Positions 22,930-35,640 are shown, numbered from the stretch's first letter. The stretch is 64,000 bases of DNA from Protopterus annectens (GCF_019279795.1 NC_056740.1:225702611-225766610), one strand, 5' to 3'. Notes: generated from the letters alone by a model not told the origin. Numbers and translations are program-made.

Positions 22930-24628
22930 GTAAAAACAATGGATGTTTTTTCATTCGCCACTTTTCCTCTCTCAGAAGTGTATTTAGTTATTTTCATGTC
23001 TTGACAATTATTTTCTTCTAAAATTATCTGAGTCAGAATGAAATACTGTGGTTTTACCTTTAGCGGACTATGTATTAGAAGTACAGCTGTCTGCTTCTCT
23101 TTAAAATGAGTGGGATTATACTTAAGATCAGGAATGACTTGTTTAGTGAATAGTGCAAATGAAGCAAGCCACTGTAACCACTTCAAATGTGAATATATAT
23201 TTTTTTACTACACAAAGGCAAATTCCTGTTGATAACCACTGCTTTGCACAAATCATGTACTAGACCTCTGATCAGTCAGCATTCACCTACTGCTTCAACA
23301 GATGACTTGTAATTTATCTGTCTGACATTGAATGGACTGAGGCATACAAGTACTGAAAGAAAGCACTGCAGTAAGCCTATCCAGGCAGCTCCTGAACCTA
23401 GTTAACCAAGTAAACTTCACCAAAGGAAATAAACTCCAGGAGGCTGGAAGCCCCACCAACGTATAAAGAATGTTAAGAATATTTGATACAAGGAAAATAC
23501 AGAAGGTTAAGCACTTTCATCCTGTACATGTGTTGTAGGTATTCATCAGAATAACTATAAAACATACAAACCACCTTATATTGTTATGTCTTTCGGCTTA
23601 ATTACACCAATTAATTAACAAATAACTTCTTAAAGAGGTAACTCTAAAACATATGAAAATGGTAGAAGAACCATTCAAAATTTAGCTACCACGCCTTGTG
23701 AAGTCAAAAATAACAGAAAGCAAAAAAAAAATAACAAAAAACAAAGTTAAAACTCAGCAATTCATTTCATGATAAAACAATATAAACAGTAAAATAATAT
23801 TATCTATAATCATTGTATATATAAAACCAATTTGGTTAAACTAATCAGATAAATATACAAACTTATAATTTTGCCACCCACATATTTAACGCGGGGGATA
23901 GTGAAATCTATTCATTCAGACCAGGTGGGTTGTGAAGTATTTAGCCTGATCTGCCACAGTAATTCTCTATATATTCAACATTTTGAGGTCAATAACTGAG
24001 TGCTGATAAAACAAGATTCAGTTGTTCATAGTGGACTCCTATATGCTGATAACAGATTACAGTTTCCTATTGGTAGTATGACCCTAGTAATGAATGGAGT
24101 TTGTATGAGAATAAGAGTGGAAAATATTAATGGGGACTATGCTTTGATAAAGAAGTTAAAGCAAAATAGTTAAAAACTAAGAAAAAATGTGTCTACTAAA
24201 GTACTAGGACAAAGGCAGAAGAAAAATGCTTACATTATAAGATGTATAGATATTATTGCCAAAACTGTAAACCAGATTCATAAAGGTTACCACAAGGTAA
24301 TTCAGAAACAGCTTAACATGACGTTAATGAATGAAGACATGATGCAGCGCATCAGGCTGTCTCTGGGACTATGCTATATGCTAATAAGGCAGTGGAGGGA
24401 GAGGCATATGCTAATTAGCCATGTATTGTCTCACTGGAAATACCTCTGGGAAGGCATCTGTGCACTGAGTGGCTGTGAAGATTAACATGACCGATCCTTA
24501 AACCTCGCAGTAGTGAACATGGCCAAAAGGCTGTGCTCACCCATTACAGTAGAGGGAAGTATTGGAGAGTTTAATGGTAAGGCAGTGTTGGGAGGTGTGA
24601 GCAAGAATGAGTCAATGTCAGGGGCTGC

Positions 24629-24631
<3 letters not shown>
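22930..24631. other. Unannotated DNA
   Basis: Nothing recognised; AT-rich with A-runs near 23720-23740. Confidence 0.4.

Positions 24632-24668
<37 letters not shown>
24632..24668. repeat. (TG)n microsatellite
   Basis: Perfect TG dinucleotide run; a second short run followed by a G11 tract is at 24791-24817. Confidence 0.95.
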
Positions 24669-24669
<1 letters not shown>

Positions 24670-24884
24670 TGCCTGAGATGTAGCAGTAGGATACCGATGG
24701 GTTAGGTTGGTAATGTGTATGAATGCCACAGGGTGGGAAGACAGCTGTTTCATGTTTGTGTGTATGAGTATGTTTATGTTGTTTGTGTATGTGTGTGTGT
24801 GTGTGTGGGGGGGGGGGTTGGCGTTGCTGTCATACTTTCACAAACCCCTAGACTAATGAGCAGACTCTGAGCATTGAGTGGAGA

Positions 24885-25135
24885 GAACACTAGACACCAG
24901 GGTTAACTCTTACAAGTTCTGCCTGAGTGGCACTTAGGCAAAATAGGATTGGGGGTGAGGAGTACTCTAGACACTAGGAATAACTCCTGAAAGTCATGTC
25001 AGAATGGAACTTAGAATGAGGATAGGAGGTGAACCATTGAACACAAGGGTTATTGTTTTACTTCTTGTGATTTAACATAACTTAAACATCACAGGAATTT
25101 GGGGGGTAGACCACTGGACACCAGGAAGAACTTAT
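24885..25135. repeat. Degenerate tandem repeat, period about 70-78 bp
   Basis: Diverged units carry TAGACACCAGG (about 24891), TAGACACTAGG (24969), TGAACACAAGG (about 25038) and TGGACACCAGG (25114), each followed by a similar AACTC and ACTTAG-type text in the first two units. Confidence 0.6.
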
Positions 25136-25273
25136 AACGTAATGCAAAAAATGATATGGGAAACTCAAATGTCTGGCATTAATGACTGACTGAAATCTTC
25201 TGTGATTTACATAGACAGTACAATGAGACACTGGAGATGTTCTGACAACACTGGGACAGGAATGGGAAATATG

Positions 25274-25275
<2 letters not shown>

Positions 25276-25350
<75 letters not shown>

Positions 25351-25352
25351 TG
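25276..25352. repeat. (TG)n microsatellite
   Basis: About 68 bp of pure TG, then an interrupted TATGTGTGTGAG. The peptide frames of repeated Thr-His or Val-Cys across it are translation artefacts. Confidence 0.95.
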
Positions 25353-26429
25353 AGGGTGAGTAAGAGGGGTATCTCTGCCTTTCTGATACAATCACCAACA
25401 TTGTTAATTACCACAAGAAGTTCTGATCTAGACTTCTTGGCAGTTAACTATGATTTCAAAGATGTAATCTAGGGCATAATGAAGACTTTCCTTATTGTAG
25501 CTAATGTGTCTCTGAATCACAAATCTGTGAACACAGGACTTTTAACCGTGGGCCATTAATAAATCTTCAGGCATGCACTGAAAAAATAAGGACTGGTAAT
25601 AACAGATTTAAAGAGCGTGAGAAACGTATTTGCAGAGTATAGAAAAGATTTCATACAGCCATGGAGAAAAGTACTGGCAGCTTTTCTTTAATTGTAAATG
25701 ATGCAGGCAGGGTAGAATAAGGGACAGACAGGTGATAAAATTCATACACATTTTTATAAATATGATCAAAATGAAAATCAAGATAAATTAGGGGAACAGT
25801 TTTGAAGAGTTATTTTCCATGTTACTTAGCAAGAAATGTATTCAGTCATAAAGATGACTTAGGCTGATTTACTATCAGTGTATGATGGATTCAGCCTAAG
25901 AGTTATTAAGCTGACGCTTGAGATTTAGACCTATTAAATAATTGCATAATGTACTATATTATAAAAATGATTCTCTGGGATCTGAAAATTAGTAATGTTA
26001 ATACCAGTATTCACTAAGAGGGTTGAAAATATTATAAAAAAAAATATGGAGTTATAACTTCATTACGAACCTTTCTAAAAATGTAAATGAAATAGAATCC
26101 AGTGAGTTCAGAGAATATTTGAAGATAAGATAAGACTATTATTAAAACATTTCAGCATGGATTTAGGAATAAATTCAACACAGATGCATCTAATTTTTTT
26201 CACCATACTAATATGTGAAGCTTATAGCCAAACTATGTCTGAGATCACCATAATCAAATCTCTTTTTCCCATTTTTCACATGGGGTTGGGATGTTGTATC
26301 AACTGTCACTAACTCTATCTCTATTTAATGTAACTCTCCTACCTTCTTTAAAACTCATGCTTGATTGACTATTGCAGGTCTTCTCTTACACAATCCATTT
26401 CTTTGTTGTATGCCCTCATTTCCACTTGC
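25353..26429. other. Unannotated AT-rich DNA
   Basis: No feature recognised on either strand. Confidence 0.4.
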
Positions 26430-27600
26430 CTTCTTCCTGTCTGTCCTAAATCTTCTTCAACAGATTACCTTCTGCTTTTCTGCACATGTGCCAAACCACT
26501 GCAGTCTGTTCACTTTGACCTTATCTGCAATTGCAGCTATTTGGACTCCTGATCTGTTGTCTCCTTTCTTCATCTGTCCCACAGTGTACATTTTGCTACC
26601 CATTGTAGGCACTTCATCACCATCACCTCTAGCTTCTTCAGCTGCTCTTCCTTCACTGCCCAGGTCTCTGTGCCATAAATAGTACTGGTTGCATCACTGT
26701 TTTGTACACCTTATGTTTCAACTTCATTGGCATTCTTCTGTCACACACTACCCCTGACACTTTTTGCCAGTTGGCTGCATCCCCTCTGATTCTAGTTTAG
26801 AAATCCTTATTCAGACTTCACTTCTGCTCAACCCAACCTCATAGATACTTGAAGCTGTTAATCTGTTCCACTATTTCCCTTGTATCTCATTTCTCAGATT
26901 CTTCTGGTTAACCCCATTTGCTGGCATTACATCTGTCATAGCTATTCTCAGTTTCATCCTGTGTGCCTTGCATTCCATTCGCCTATCATTTGGTGAAGTC
27001 CTTGTTTAGAGTCTGCCTGTAAGGCCACATTGTGTGCATACAGCAAATTTGTTGATGTATCACCTCTGACTTATTTGCTAATGCAGTCCATTGCCAGTAT
27101 GAACAGCAGTGGGCTCAGAGCTGAAACGTGATGCATACCTACTACCACTGGAATCCCTCTGTGAGTTTGAACACCGCTCATAGTTGTGTCACAGGGTCCT
27201 CGTACATAGCCTGCACTAATTCTATCACTGTTTTTGGGACTTCAAAACATAGCATGACTGACCAAATTAGCTTTCTTGGAACCTTGTTATGCACTTTCTC
27301 TAAGTCTAAATATGCTCAGCTAGACTCTTTCATCATCTCTAAGTTCTTCTCAGCTAGGTGCTAACTGGAATCATCTGGTCGATTCTGCTGCATCCAGATC
27401 TGAATCTGAACTGCTCATCTCCCATCTTGCTTTTTAATACTCTGCATAACTCATTTATCAATAACCCTTTGCAGAACCTTCATACAGTGTGACAGGAGTT
27501 TGATACCTCTATACTGCCTACAGTTATGAATGTCCCCTTTGTTCTTGTACTTGGCACTTGATATATCTTGTATGAATATTCTGCAAATTTTTGATGATTT
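26430..27600 (-). mobile_element. Decayed LINE, RTE-like reverse transcriptase
   Basis: Minus-strand text reads in order KNKGDIHNCRQYRGIKLLSH (about 27545-27485), EQFRFRSGCSRIDQMI (about 27415), LDLEKVHNKVPRKLIW (about 27310-27260), VQAMYEDPVTQL (about 27215), LSPLLFILAMDC (about 27110-27080), then a distant TETWAVKEEQLKKLEV segment (about 26670) and DKVKxNRLQWFGTC-type text (about 26510). This is the order of an RTE-like RT with its C-terminal region. Stops and frameshifts are frequent, so it is old and inactive. The clade is inferred from motif wording only. Confidence 0.6.
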
Positions 27601-27824
27601 ATGAGTTATTTCAAGTGTCACCAAGTACATAGCTTCATACACCATAAGAGGGAAAACTACTGTGAAAAATAGGAGACAAACATGGTGTACATCAAGGTCA
27701 GTATAAGGTATATTATTCAATATGTTAATTATGAACACCAACAAGCTACCTACTACCAATGCATGTTTTAGTTAGCTGTGTGTTATGAATATAGTACTTC
27801 TGTACAGCAAAAAAAAAAGAAGTT

Positions 27825-28010
27825 ATTTACTCACCATAATGTTCTATCTGTGTTGTCCATTTTCATTCTTCCTCAACTGATGGGTTCGGATCTGAGGAAT
27901 CAGATCTGACTCGACCATTGCTAAAGCTCATGGCAACCAGGAACCTTTGAGCTTCTCCCTTACCCACAATGTACCAACCCCAATTACTTCAGATCCTGTT
28001 TGCTGCTTAG
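27825..28010. repeat. DIRS left inverted terminal repeat
   Basis: Reads inward from TTACTCACCATAATGTTCTA. The part 27855-28010 is the reverse complement of 60375-60533 at about 80 percent identity, for example CCATTGCTAAAGCTC here against GAGCTTTAGCAATGG there. Confidence 0.85.
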
Positions 28011-28149
28011 AAAAGTAAAAGATGGAAATCATTATGAAGAAGCTATATCTGAAGCCTTTATATAAATAATAATAGTAACAATAAGTCATGTGTGCCCTAT
28101 CTTACTCATTCTTCCAGAAGCCTTAAGGATGGGAGTTGATGGGAGGAAA

Positions 28150-28250
28150 GTTGAGGAAGAATGAACATGGAAAACACAATTGGAAAGTTATGGTGAGCAC
28201 ATGACCTCTTTATCTGAGGTTGTTAATTTTCTGTCCTAAACTGATGGGAC
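28150..28250. repeat. DIRS internal complementary region
   Basis: 28157-28203 (GGAAGAATGAACATGG through GTTATGGTGAGCA) is the reverse complement of the element's outer left end at 27827-27873. The next 45 bp, ending TGTCCTAAACTGATGGGA, reads in the same direction as the left terminal repeat and matches the complement of the distant right repeat (TGTCCATAACTGATGGC on its minus strand). In DIRS elements such a region bridges both termini when the circular DNA is made. Confidence 0.8.
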
Positions 28251-28283
28251 GAAGCCCCCCAGCTACCTAATTTCCAGGGTGGA

Positions 28284-29130
28284 CTCAAGGAAGGATATTC
28301 CTGAGCACCATAGAACCAAAAGATGCTCTTCCTCTGGAGACCACATCTAACTTGTAATGCATAATAAAAGTATGGGAAGTAGCCCAAGTGGCTGCAGCAC
28401 AAATATCATCCATGGACATTCTGGATTGAAATACTGGGAAAGTTGCCATGGATCTAGTAGAATGAGCATGGATGTTTTTTTGTCAGAGTGATGCCCAATT
28501 TGTTATACACAAAGGAAATGCAATTTGTTATGCATTTATATAGGGTAACTTTGGTGACTGGTTTACCCAATGTGGATTCTGTAAATGAAAGCAATAGTTG
28601 ATCCAATTTTCTGATGTTCTTAGTCCTATGTAAGTAAAAATGCAACTGACTGTGAACATCCAATAAGTGTAGGGTATATTCACCTTTGTTAGAAAATTTG
28701 GGGAAGAATACAGGCAAATTAATAGACTGATTAATACTGGATTCTGACACCACCTTTAGAAGGAATGATGCACTTGTATGTAAAGTCACCCTGTCCCTAT
28801 GAAAAATCAAGTATGGGGGTTTTGAGGATAATACTTGGATCTCAGGAATTCTTCTAGCCGAAGTAATGGCTACTAAGAAAATGGTCTTCCATGGAAGAAT
28901 TTAAGGTCACAGGTAGCTGCAGGCTCAAATGGGGGTTGAATAAGGTACTGCAGCACTAAATGTAGGTCCCAAGGAGGAATAGGGTCTTTAAAGAGAGGCT
29001 TTAAGAGTAATATGCCTCTTAAAATGCTTTGCTTAACTTATGAGATGCTACTGATGAGCCATTTATCCCAACATGAAAATTTGATATTGCTGGTAACTGG
29101 ACTCTGAGTGTGGAAGAGCCAGGTCCTTCA
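28284..29130 (-). pseudogene. DIRS tyrosine recombinase
   Basis: The minus-strand frame at 28810-28454 includes ESSINQSINLPVFFPK and LHLLDVHSQLHFYLHRTK. It continues in another frame through HSTRSMATFPVF (about 28470), the H-x-x-R catalytic pair of tyrosine recombinases, and DDICAAATWATSHTF followed by the MHYKLDV text (about 28400-28350), which carries the nucleophilic tyrosine. The stop is at 28284-28286. The enzyme inserts the circular DNA copy by recombination. Catalytic residues are still visible, but at least one frameshift (near 28460) and upstream damage show that it is inactive. Confidence 0.8.
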
Positions 29131-29640
29131 TCAAAGAGATGTGATAAAAAAATCCAAAATATTATGTATGGGAGCTGTAAAAGGTTCAATGTTACACTTT
29201 GAGCCCAAAAAAAGAAATCTATTCCATTTGCTGGAGTATGGTTTCCTGATGGAAGGTTTATGGGAGGACATCACAGTATGACGGGCAGAGGAAGAGAGCA
29301 TTGGTTGTCTGGTTATCAATGGAATTGGAGAAGCCAGGTAGTCAGCCTTAGGTTTGCCAAATCTGGGTGTATCACATCTGATAAGGTCCAGAGTTGGATC
29401 CAGAAACCAAGGTGGTTGAGTCAGGTAAGGCCAATATGGGGCAGTGAGGGTGACTTTGCTTTTCAACCTGGAAGCTTTCTGAAGGGATTTGGGAATTAAA
29501 CGAATGGGTGGGTATGCATACAGGAGAGGAGGGGCCAATTGTGAAGTAGAATATCCCTCAGAGATTTCTCCTCTTGGGGGATTAGGGAAACAGTAGCTGC
29601 TGCACTTGTTGTTCAGGGGGAAGCAAATAGATTATAGCAA
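29131..29640 (-). pseudogene. DIRS region between RNase H and recombinase
   Basis: The frame from 29538 starts APPLLYAYPPIRLIPKSLQK and continues with APYWPYLTQPPWFLDPTLDL, a stretch conserved in DIRS polyproteins between RNase H and the recombinase. Upstream, to about 29640, DLFASPEQQ-type text is visible in another frame. It is open for 135 codons, the longest intact stretch of the element. Confidence 0.75.
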
Positions 29641-31000
29641 GGCTGGCCCTATTGATGGAAGATCTCAATTGCAATTTTCTTGTTGAGGGACCATTTATGG
29701 GATAGAAGAAACCACCTGCTCAATTTTTCTGCTATGACATTGGATTTCCCTGGAATGTGAGTTGCTAAGAGAAAGTGGTTAGAAGAGATCACCCACTGCC
29801 ACACCCTGGGAGCTTCTCAGCACAATGGGTAATATTTGATTCCTCCTTGTTTGTTGATGTACCAGACCACTGACATGTTGCCTGTTTGTATTTCAATGGT
29901 CCCTAAGGGGAGAATATTCTGGAATGCCTGCAATGCTAACAGCACTGCTCTCATCTCTAGGACATTTATATGCAATTTGGCCTCCTTGGGGGATCCAGAT
30001 GCCTTGGACTGTCTTCCCCAGGTAATGCCCCCAGCCTTACTGGGAAGCATTCGTGGTCACGGCCTTGGGCTGGGGGGAATGAATGTATGGCCTAGAAGAA
30101 CTTGATCTGAATGAATCCATCATTCCAGGTCTCTCTTGCAGGTCTGAGTGATTCTTATCTGGTAAGACATAGACTGGTAAATAATTAACCATTGTGTAGC
30201 TAGCATCCATTGAAGAATTCACAAGTAAAATCTGGCTAGCAGTACTAATGTTATTTGTGCCCCCATTGATCCCAAAGCCTGAAGGACCACATTGACTGAA
30301 ATCATGGCATTGCAGATTATCTTTTTGACTTGTAACCTTATTGTTTGAATTCTTGATAGTGGCAGGGATGCAATGATAGTTTTCATACTGAGAATTGCTC
30401 TTATAACTGTAGGCTCTGGGTAGGTTGTAGTTGAGATTTCTTGTAGTTTATGGTTATCCCCAGAAGATGGAAAGTCTGGAGAACATGGTCCTTTGCTAAT
30501 ATGAGTCAATCCCTGGACAAAGCAGATATGAGTCAGTCATTTAAGTATGGAAACACTCAGAATCCCTATTGTCTGAGATGAGCTGTTACTACTGCCATGC
30601 ATTTGGTAAGCAGCCTGGGGCTGTACTGAGTCCAAAGGGCAGTACTCTGAATTGGTAATGACTGGTTCCCAGCCAGAAGCATAAATACCTTCTGGATCAT
30701 CTGTTCATCTTTATATGATAGTATGCGCCCTGAAGGTCTATCGAGCACATCCAGTCATCCTTTCCCAAAAAAGAGAGAATGGGCTAAACCATGACCATTT
30801 GAAATTTGGTTCTTTGAACTGTCTTGTTTAGTTTGGTGAGATCCAGAATTGGTCTCCAGTCCCCTGTATTTTTGACACTAAAATGAACCTTAAATAAGTT
30901 CCGGATTCTATCTGGTCTGGCAGGACCTCTTGAATGACTCTTTTTTTCTAGCAGTTATGTTTTGAATTGCTGCTTGTTCCCTCTGACTGGGTGGAACAGC
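29641..31000 (-). pseudogene. DIRS reverse transcriptase and RNase H
   Basis: The RT blocks visible are CSIDLQGAYYHIKM (about 30740-30700), FRVLPFGLSTAP (about 30640) and RLLTKCMAVVTAHLRQ (about 30610-30566), in alternating frames. The catalytic loop near 30550 reads YLND followed by a stop, where the family has YLDDW, so the active site is lost. RNase H follows: HINVLEMRAVLLALQAF and IEIQTGNMSVVWYINKQGG (29980-29840), with TGN in place of TDN, another catalytic aspartate lost. Then HIPGKSNVIAEKLSRW-type text near 29750-29710. These are old, dead domains that once copied the DIRS RNA. Confidence 0.85.
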
Positions 31001-31099
31001 AGGGGTTTTTCTTGAGATTGGAGGTGGAAGGGAAAAGGGTTTTATATATCTTCTGGAAATAATCTTCTGCACCCAAGTATCTTTTGTTATATCTAGCCA

Positions 31100-33508
31100 C
31101 GCTCCCTGGTGCAGGGATAATCATCCCCTGACTGCCTCCAGAATTGGGCAATCAGGCCTCCTTTCAGGAGCGCTGGTAGGATTTGTTAAAGAATGATTCT
31201 CTGGAACCCTGGTTCTGTGGGCTACCTCCGCTGTGTGGGAAGTGATGTCCATTAGAGTTTCCTCATCTGCCTCTGGGGAAGCATCCTCCATGTGTGTCCT
31301 GGAAAGGACCCTGATACTTTTTGAACCACATTTTCTGACCACCTCGCTGATTCCTGGAAAAGGTTCATTGAGGGGTTGAAAAATGCATGCCCATGGCAGA
31401 CAAAGTCTTTCCATCCTTCTCACACCTAGATAGAGTGTCCTTTACCTTGGGGGCAAAATAAAGATGTTCCATCAAAGGGGGCATTGACAAAAGAGTACCT
31501 GAAGGGCTCCATAAACTCACAAAGGTGCATCCAGGCATGTCTTCTTATGGAAATGCCTGAATCCGATGCCCTTGAGGTTCCCTCTGCTATGTTTGAGATC
31601 AACCTCATGGATGAATTGGTTATGGACTGAAGGGTAGTCAGCTGGGAAGTTACAGATGCCTGAACTTCCTCAGAAACACCACCTGAGAGGGTATTTCATA
31701 ACTAGTTAATCAAATCCCTCTGTAATCTGGTAAAATGTCCCAAGTAGTTGAGAGACCTCAGTGCAAAAGTGGATGAGGCGTATACACACTTACCAAATCT
31801 ATCCATCTCCCATGACTCCCTGTTGGGGGGATGGACAGTGGAACATTCTTTGGCTAGCTCCTTCTTGGTGGCTGCTGCAATGACCCTGGCATCAACAGGA
31901 ACTTCCTTATTCCAGAACTGTCTGTCTGCAAGTGGTGCCATTGTCCTTTCTGTTCTCTGAGGAATGGGTTTTATGGCATCTGGATCTTTTCATGCCCACT
32001 GTGAGATCAAGTCAATGAGCTCATCAGCAGGTGGAGTAACCCAGGAGGTAGAGAGTCCAGAGACATCATGTTACTGGGCATCCAGCCACCTCTCTGTTTA
32101 AGGATTTCCAGGATGTCACCAAATGAGACATCTTCAGGAGGCGACCATAGGGCCTGTCACCCTCATTGAAATCTGTATCCTTGGTGATGGACTTCTCTCT
32201 GGAGTCAATGTGCTTCCTCTTCCACATCGTGTTTCTGGGAACCTCCTCAATGGGATGTTCTGGGGAGGTATTAGAAGAGGAAATAATTCCCTGAGAGAGA
32301 GCCTGGGGCATCTGTACTAGTTGTCCTAGTGGAACGAGATGGTGAGGCTCTAATGCTGGGTCATCATGGTGGAAGACTTTGGATCTGAGGGGGAAGGTTC
32401 TGTCAGAATTGTCAGAGCAGAAAAGACCCTCTTTGCAGCCTCAAAGGCAGATCAGCCTGAAGAAAGTGAGGACATTGGCGCCAAGAAGACATGCTTCTGG
32501 ATCATAGCCTTCCCTTGCTCCAAGGGCAAAGTATCTGAGTTAGAAGCCGAAGCTGACATATCCAGTGCCACAACTCCAAAATGCGGAAATGACTCAAAAA
32601 ATCTCAGAGTCGAATGCAACACCTGTGACCCAAAGCAGATTATGGCTCCAAGAGCTCTCCAGATCCAATGGGATCAGAGCTCTCAGGAATCATATCAGAT
32701 CTGAGGATAAGCTTATCCTCCAATCTGATACTGATGGATCTGAACAACTCAGATCCAGAGACTCTGACACTACAGCTATAGTCAGAGGAGTAACCTACAA
32801 TGGGGGAGTTGAAGAAATTTGGATCTCTTGACCAAAAGGAGTAAGAGCTGAGGGAACTCCAATCTGTTCCTTCACTAAAAGAATCATCTTTATCAGTCTC
32901 TCCATGTCTTCTTTAGTCAGGCTTCTAGAAGAACAAGCAGAAAGGGTGGATGGAGATTTGGGGCACTCCAAAAAGGGAGAGATCCAGAGAAGGAGAGTAC
33001 CTTACTTTAGGCAAGGGCTTAAAAGCCAAGGTTGGTGATGTCGGATCCGATGACTTAGAACTTGTCGGATCCTGTTTCCGAGTAGTCAGATCCAAAACAT
33101 TTTGATCAGATGATTTTGCTGCTTTAGGATCCATAGCCAGGGTAGGATCTGTAATTTTTGATTTTTTTAGGATCTGAGGTTGGCACTGGATCATTCGCTG
33201 ATATTTTTCTTGAGGAATCCAGGTGGAAAATGAAACAGAAGGCTTCAGAGATGATAATTTCCTCAACTAAGTCCGAGTAGAACTACCCTCAGAAACATCT
33301 TCTCTGAAAGAGGAAGGGAGAAGGCATTTTAATATTAATTTATTTTTCTTTCCACTAAAGTGCATAGACTGAAACTGTGGCTTATTGAGCAGTCTTTCTG
33401 CAGGTGAAGAGGGCACAGACAGTAAACTCATAAAGTGTGGGAATCACAGAGAGGCAACTTTTGCTCACACTTTACATATTGTTTGAAACCTGCCAGTTTT
33501 TCAGCCAT
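31100..33508 (-). pseudogene. DIRS gag-like ORF
   Basis: The likely start is the ATG at 33508-33506 (MAEKLAGFKQYVKC), which opens a cysteine/histidine-containing segment (CVKC-type, then H..DCSI) as in DIRS gag proteins. Downstream is a Ser/Asp/Pro-rich middle (DPKAAKSSDQN, 33150-32930), a conserved C-terminal part with WNKEVPVDARVIAAATKKEL (31915-31850), then ISIRRHAWMHLCEF and FVNAPFDGTSLFCPQG (31560-31440). Frameshifts and stops recur. The RT ORF probably overlaps its end. Confidence 0.75.
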
Positions 33509-33826
33509 AGTAAAAGGACAGAAAGAAAAACAAATAGGGACAACAGTAACAGCATTAAGAAAGTATTTTTTTTAAATAAAAATCAAAATAGAAATTGAAA
33601 TAGAACTATTTAAATAGAAATATTTAAATAGAAGATGGGGCATACCAGCAATGGTACCAAAGATCTACTTTTGTAGAAGAATTAGCAACAGAACAAAGAG
33701 GAAATAGCAGGAAGAAAGGCTATAAATGACTGGTAAGGGTTTGATAGCAGAGAAAAAGAAAAATATATATTAGAAGATAAAAAGAAAACAAGTTAAATTC
33801 ACTTATCTGAAACAAAGCTCAATGTA

Positions 33827-34045
33827 AGGCTTGCACGGAGTCTAAGATTAGTGTAAGACGGCAGACAGTCAATATGTCTGCCGAATGATCCAGCAACAGC
33901 CGGCAGGGGTGTGCATGAGAGCTTCTAAAGCTACTCTTGCACGGACAGTGTTATGGTATGCAAATTACCTCATTTGCTTCTGAAAGCTATGCAAATGAGG
34001 TAAATTTGTGATCCAGGAAACACTAACCTGTCCGTGTAAGAGTAG
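33827..34045. repeat. Palindromic MITE-like sequence with CTTRCACGGA motifs
   Basis: 33931-34045 is a 115-bp near-palindrome: CTACTCTTGCACGGACAG at the left pairs with CTGTCCGTGTAAGAGTAG at the right, and inside ATGCAAATTACCTCATTTGC pairs with GCAAATGAGGTAAATTTG. Just left of it, at about 33860-33885, CGGCAGACA...TGTCTGCCG forms another hairpin, and GCTTGCACGGAGTC at 33827 repeats the motif. Similar motifs recur at 60309-60355. Confidence 0.75.
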
Positions 34046-34440
34046 TGTTATTTGCAGAAATGTACTCCGTTGGTATGGCCAAACAGCCCCCCACCATTGC
34101 CAAGGCCTGCACAGGCACAGCGTGACTCAGAGGAGGAACAACATGAGCCTGCCCCAGTAGGCAGAAGGAGGCATGCCCAGTATGCCTTGGCCTTGGCAAA
34201 GAGGCAACGCATAGCACATACACTGACTCAGTAGGAACCCTGGAAATGACACCTCTCTCTGACTTGCACATACAATAAAAGGGATGCCTAACATGACACT
34301 ACCTGTTCTCAAACATGTATAGGGAGTGTACTATGTGCATCTGAAATAGGCAGCCCTGCAGCACCACCTGAGGCATGATTGCCCCAATTTCAGCACTATA
34401 AATCTGTGCTAAGCACATTTTACCACTATTTAGCATATTT
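34046..34440. other. Unannotated DNA
   Basis: No recognised feature; short overlapping open frames on both strands only. Confidence 0.4.
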
Positions 34441-34710
34441 AAACACAATTGCGCGGGGCTGCGCACCGTGCTAACTAGCGCAACATCGGGCAACATTGAG
34501 CAATGTTGGGCAATGTTGGGCAAATTCGGGCAAAGTCGGGCAAGGTCGGGCAAAGTTGAGCAAAGTCAGGTAAACACACTCACACCTGCTTTACTGTTCC
34601 TTAAGCAGTCTTGGCTGCCCAGCAGGAAAATAAAAAGCAGTGACAGGGCTCGAACTCAGGATATTGTGCACTATAGTCACAGTACTGAACCACTAAGCCA
34701 TGACAGCATT
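34440..34710 (-). repeat. tRNA-like sequence with GGGCAAAGT-type repeats
   Basis: On the minus strand GGCTTAGTGGTTCAGTACTG (A-box-like) and GAGTTCGAGCCC (B-box-like) occupy 34706-34639. Downstream (leftward) 34484-34570 is a run of 10-bp units (GGGCAATGTT, GGGCAAAGTC) and then a GCGC-rich part. The same arrangement occurs inverted at 59221-59470. It is either a tRNA-derived SINE or a transposon end carrying one. Confidence 0.65.
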
Positions 34711-35640
34711 TCACTGGTACAGACACAGCAGGACAATTGTAGACTAACGCAAACACAAACAAATGCTGTATCATGCCCTCTGAAGAGGCATATGAGTAAC
34801 TTCCCTCCAGGCCTATGCAGACAGATAACAGCAGGCCAGGCAGTGTGATGTGGGTTGGGTAGGCTATGAAGTCACAAACTAATATACATGAAATTGGAAG
34901 CTGAGATCTGTAGTACAGTAGTATGCCTCAAGCTAGTACAATAGGCAATAGTACAGACTGAAATGGAATACCTGACATAGCACTGCAGGCCTAGCAAATG
35001 TGTATAAGTGTCAGGTGAACCCCTCATCCTATGTACACCCACAGTAACAATCAGGTGTGCTCCCCCGGGTAGAAATGTACAAATAATAACTGCCCCCCCT
35101 GTATGTAGAAATGTTGATAAGTCTATGCAAAGTGACTCATGGAAGCCCTGCAGGCACAGCATGCTTCCTGTCGATGTACAACACAAAGGTGAGCCGTGAA
35201 GTAAACACCAACTTGATTTTTCACACACATATAGTATATATGTCCATACTGGGCGTGCTCACACACCTAAACAAATTTAACAAATTTCAGTCAGCAACAT
35301 ACTGAAAGGTCATACTGGGTATGCTCACACACTTAAACGAAGCAAATGTCAGTCAACAACATACTGAAAGGTCATACTGGGCATGCTCACACACTTAGGC
35401 CATGTCTGAGTACAGCAGTGGGCCACACATATCTGGCAGTTGCAGTTCTTACCCCATAAACTTGTCACTATTCACCAATCCTGCCTTGTGCACACAGTTA
35501 TATGAAAACAGACCCATATAATATATCGGACTCCTGTCATAATCAAACTATGTACTACAAGTACTTAAGTTGTTCAAAGAAAGTGAAAATTTAAAGAAGA
35601 TCAATAAATCTACGATCAGTATCATCAATAAACAATGAGC
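34711..35640. other. Spacer with a 62-66 bp tandem repeat
   Basis: Units starting at 35246, 35312 and 35374 share CATACTGGGCRTGCTCACAC and CAACATACTGAAAGGT. No other feature is recognised. Confidence 0.6.

Larger units (their letters stand above)
27825..33830 (-). mobile_element. DIRS-type retrotransposon (body and left terminal repeat)
   Basis: Minus-strand order is gag-like ORF (33508-31100), reverse transcriptase and RNase H (about 31000-29550), connecting region with a YAYPPIRLIP motif (29530), tyrosine recombinase (29130-28284), internal complementary region (28150-28250) and terminal repeat (27825-28010). This is the DIRS layout, which uses a tyrosine recombinase rather than an integrase and has inverted terminal repeats plus an internal region complementary to the outer ends. 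The reading frames are broken throughout. The matching inverted terminal repeat is not adjacent but found at 60375-60555. Confidence 0.9.

Noticed and set aside
25082..25472. Several open frames coding Thr-His or Val-Cys repeats
   Set aside because: They are translations of the (TG)n microsatellite on both strands.
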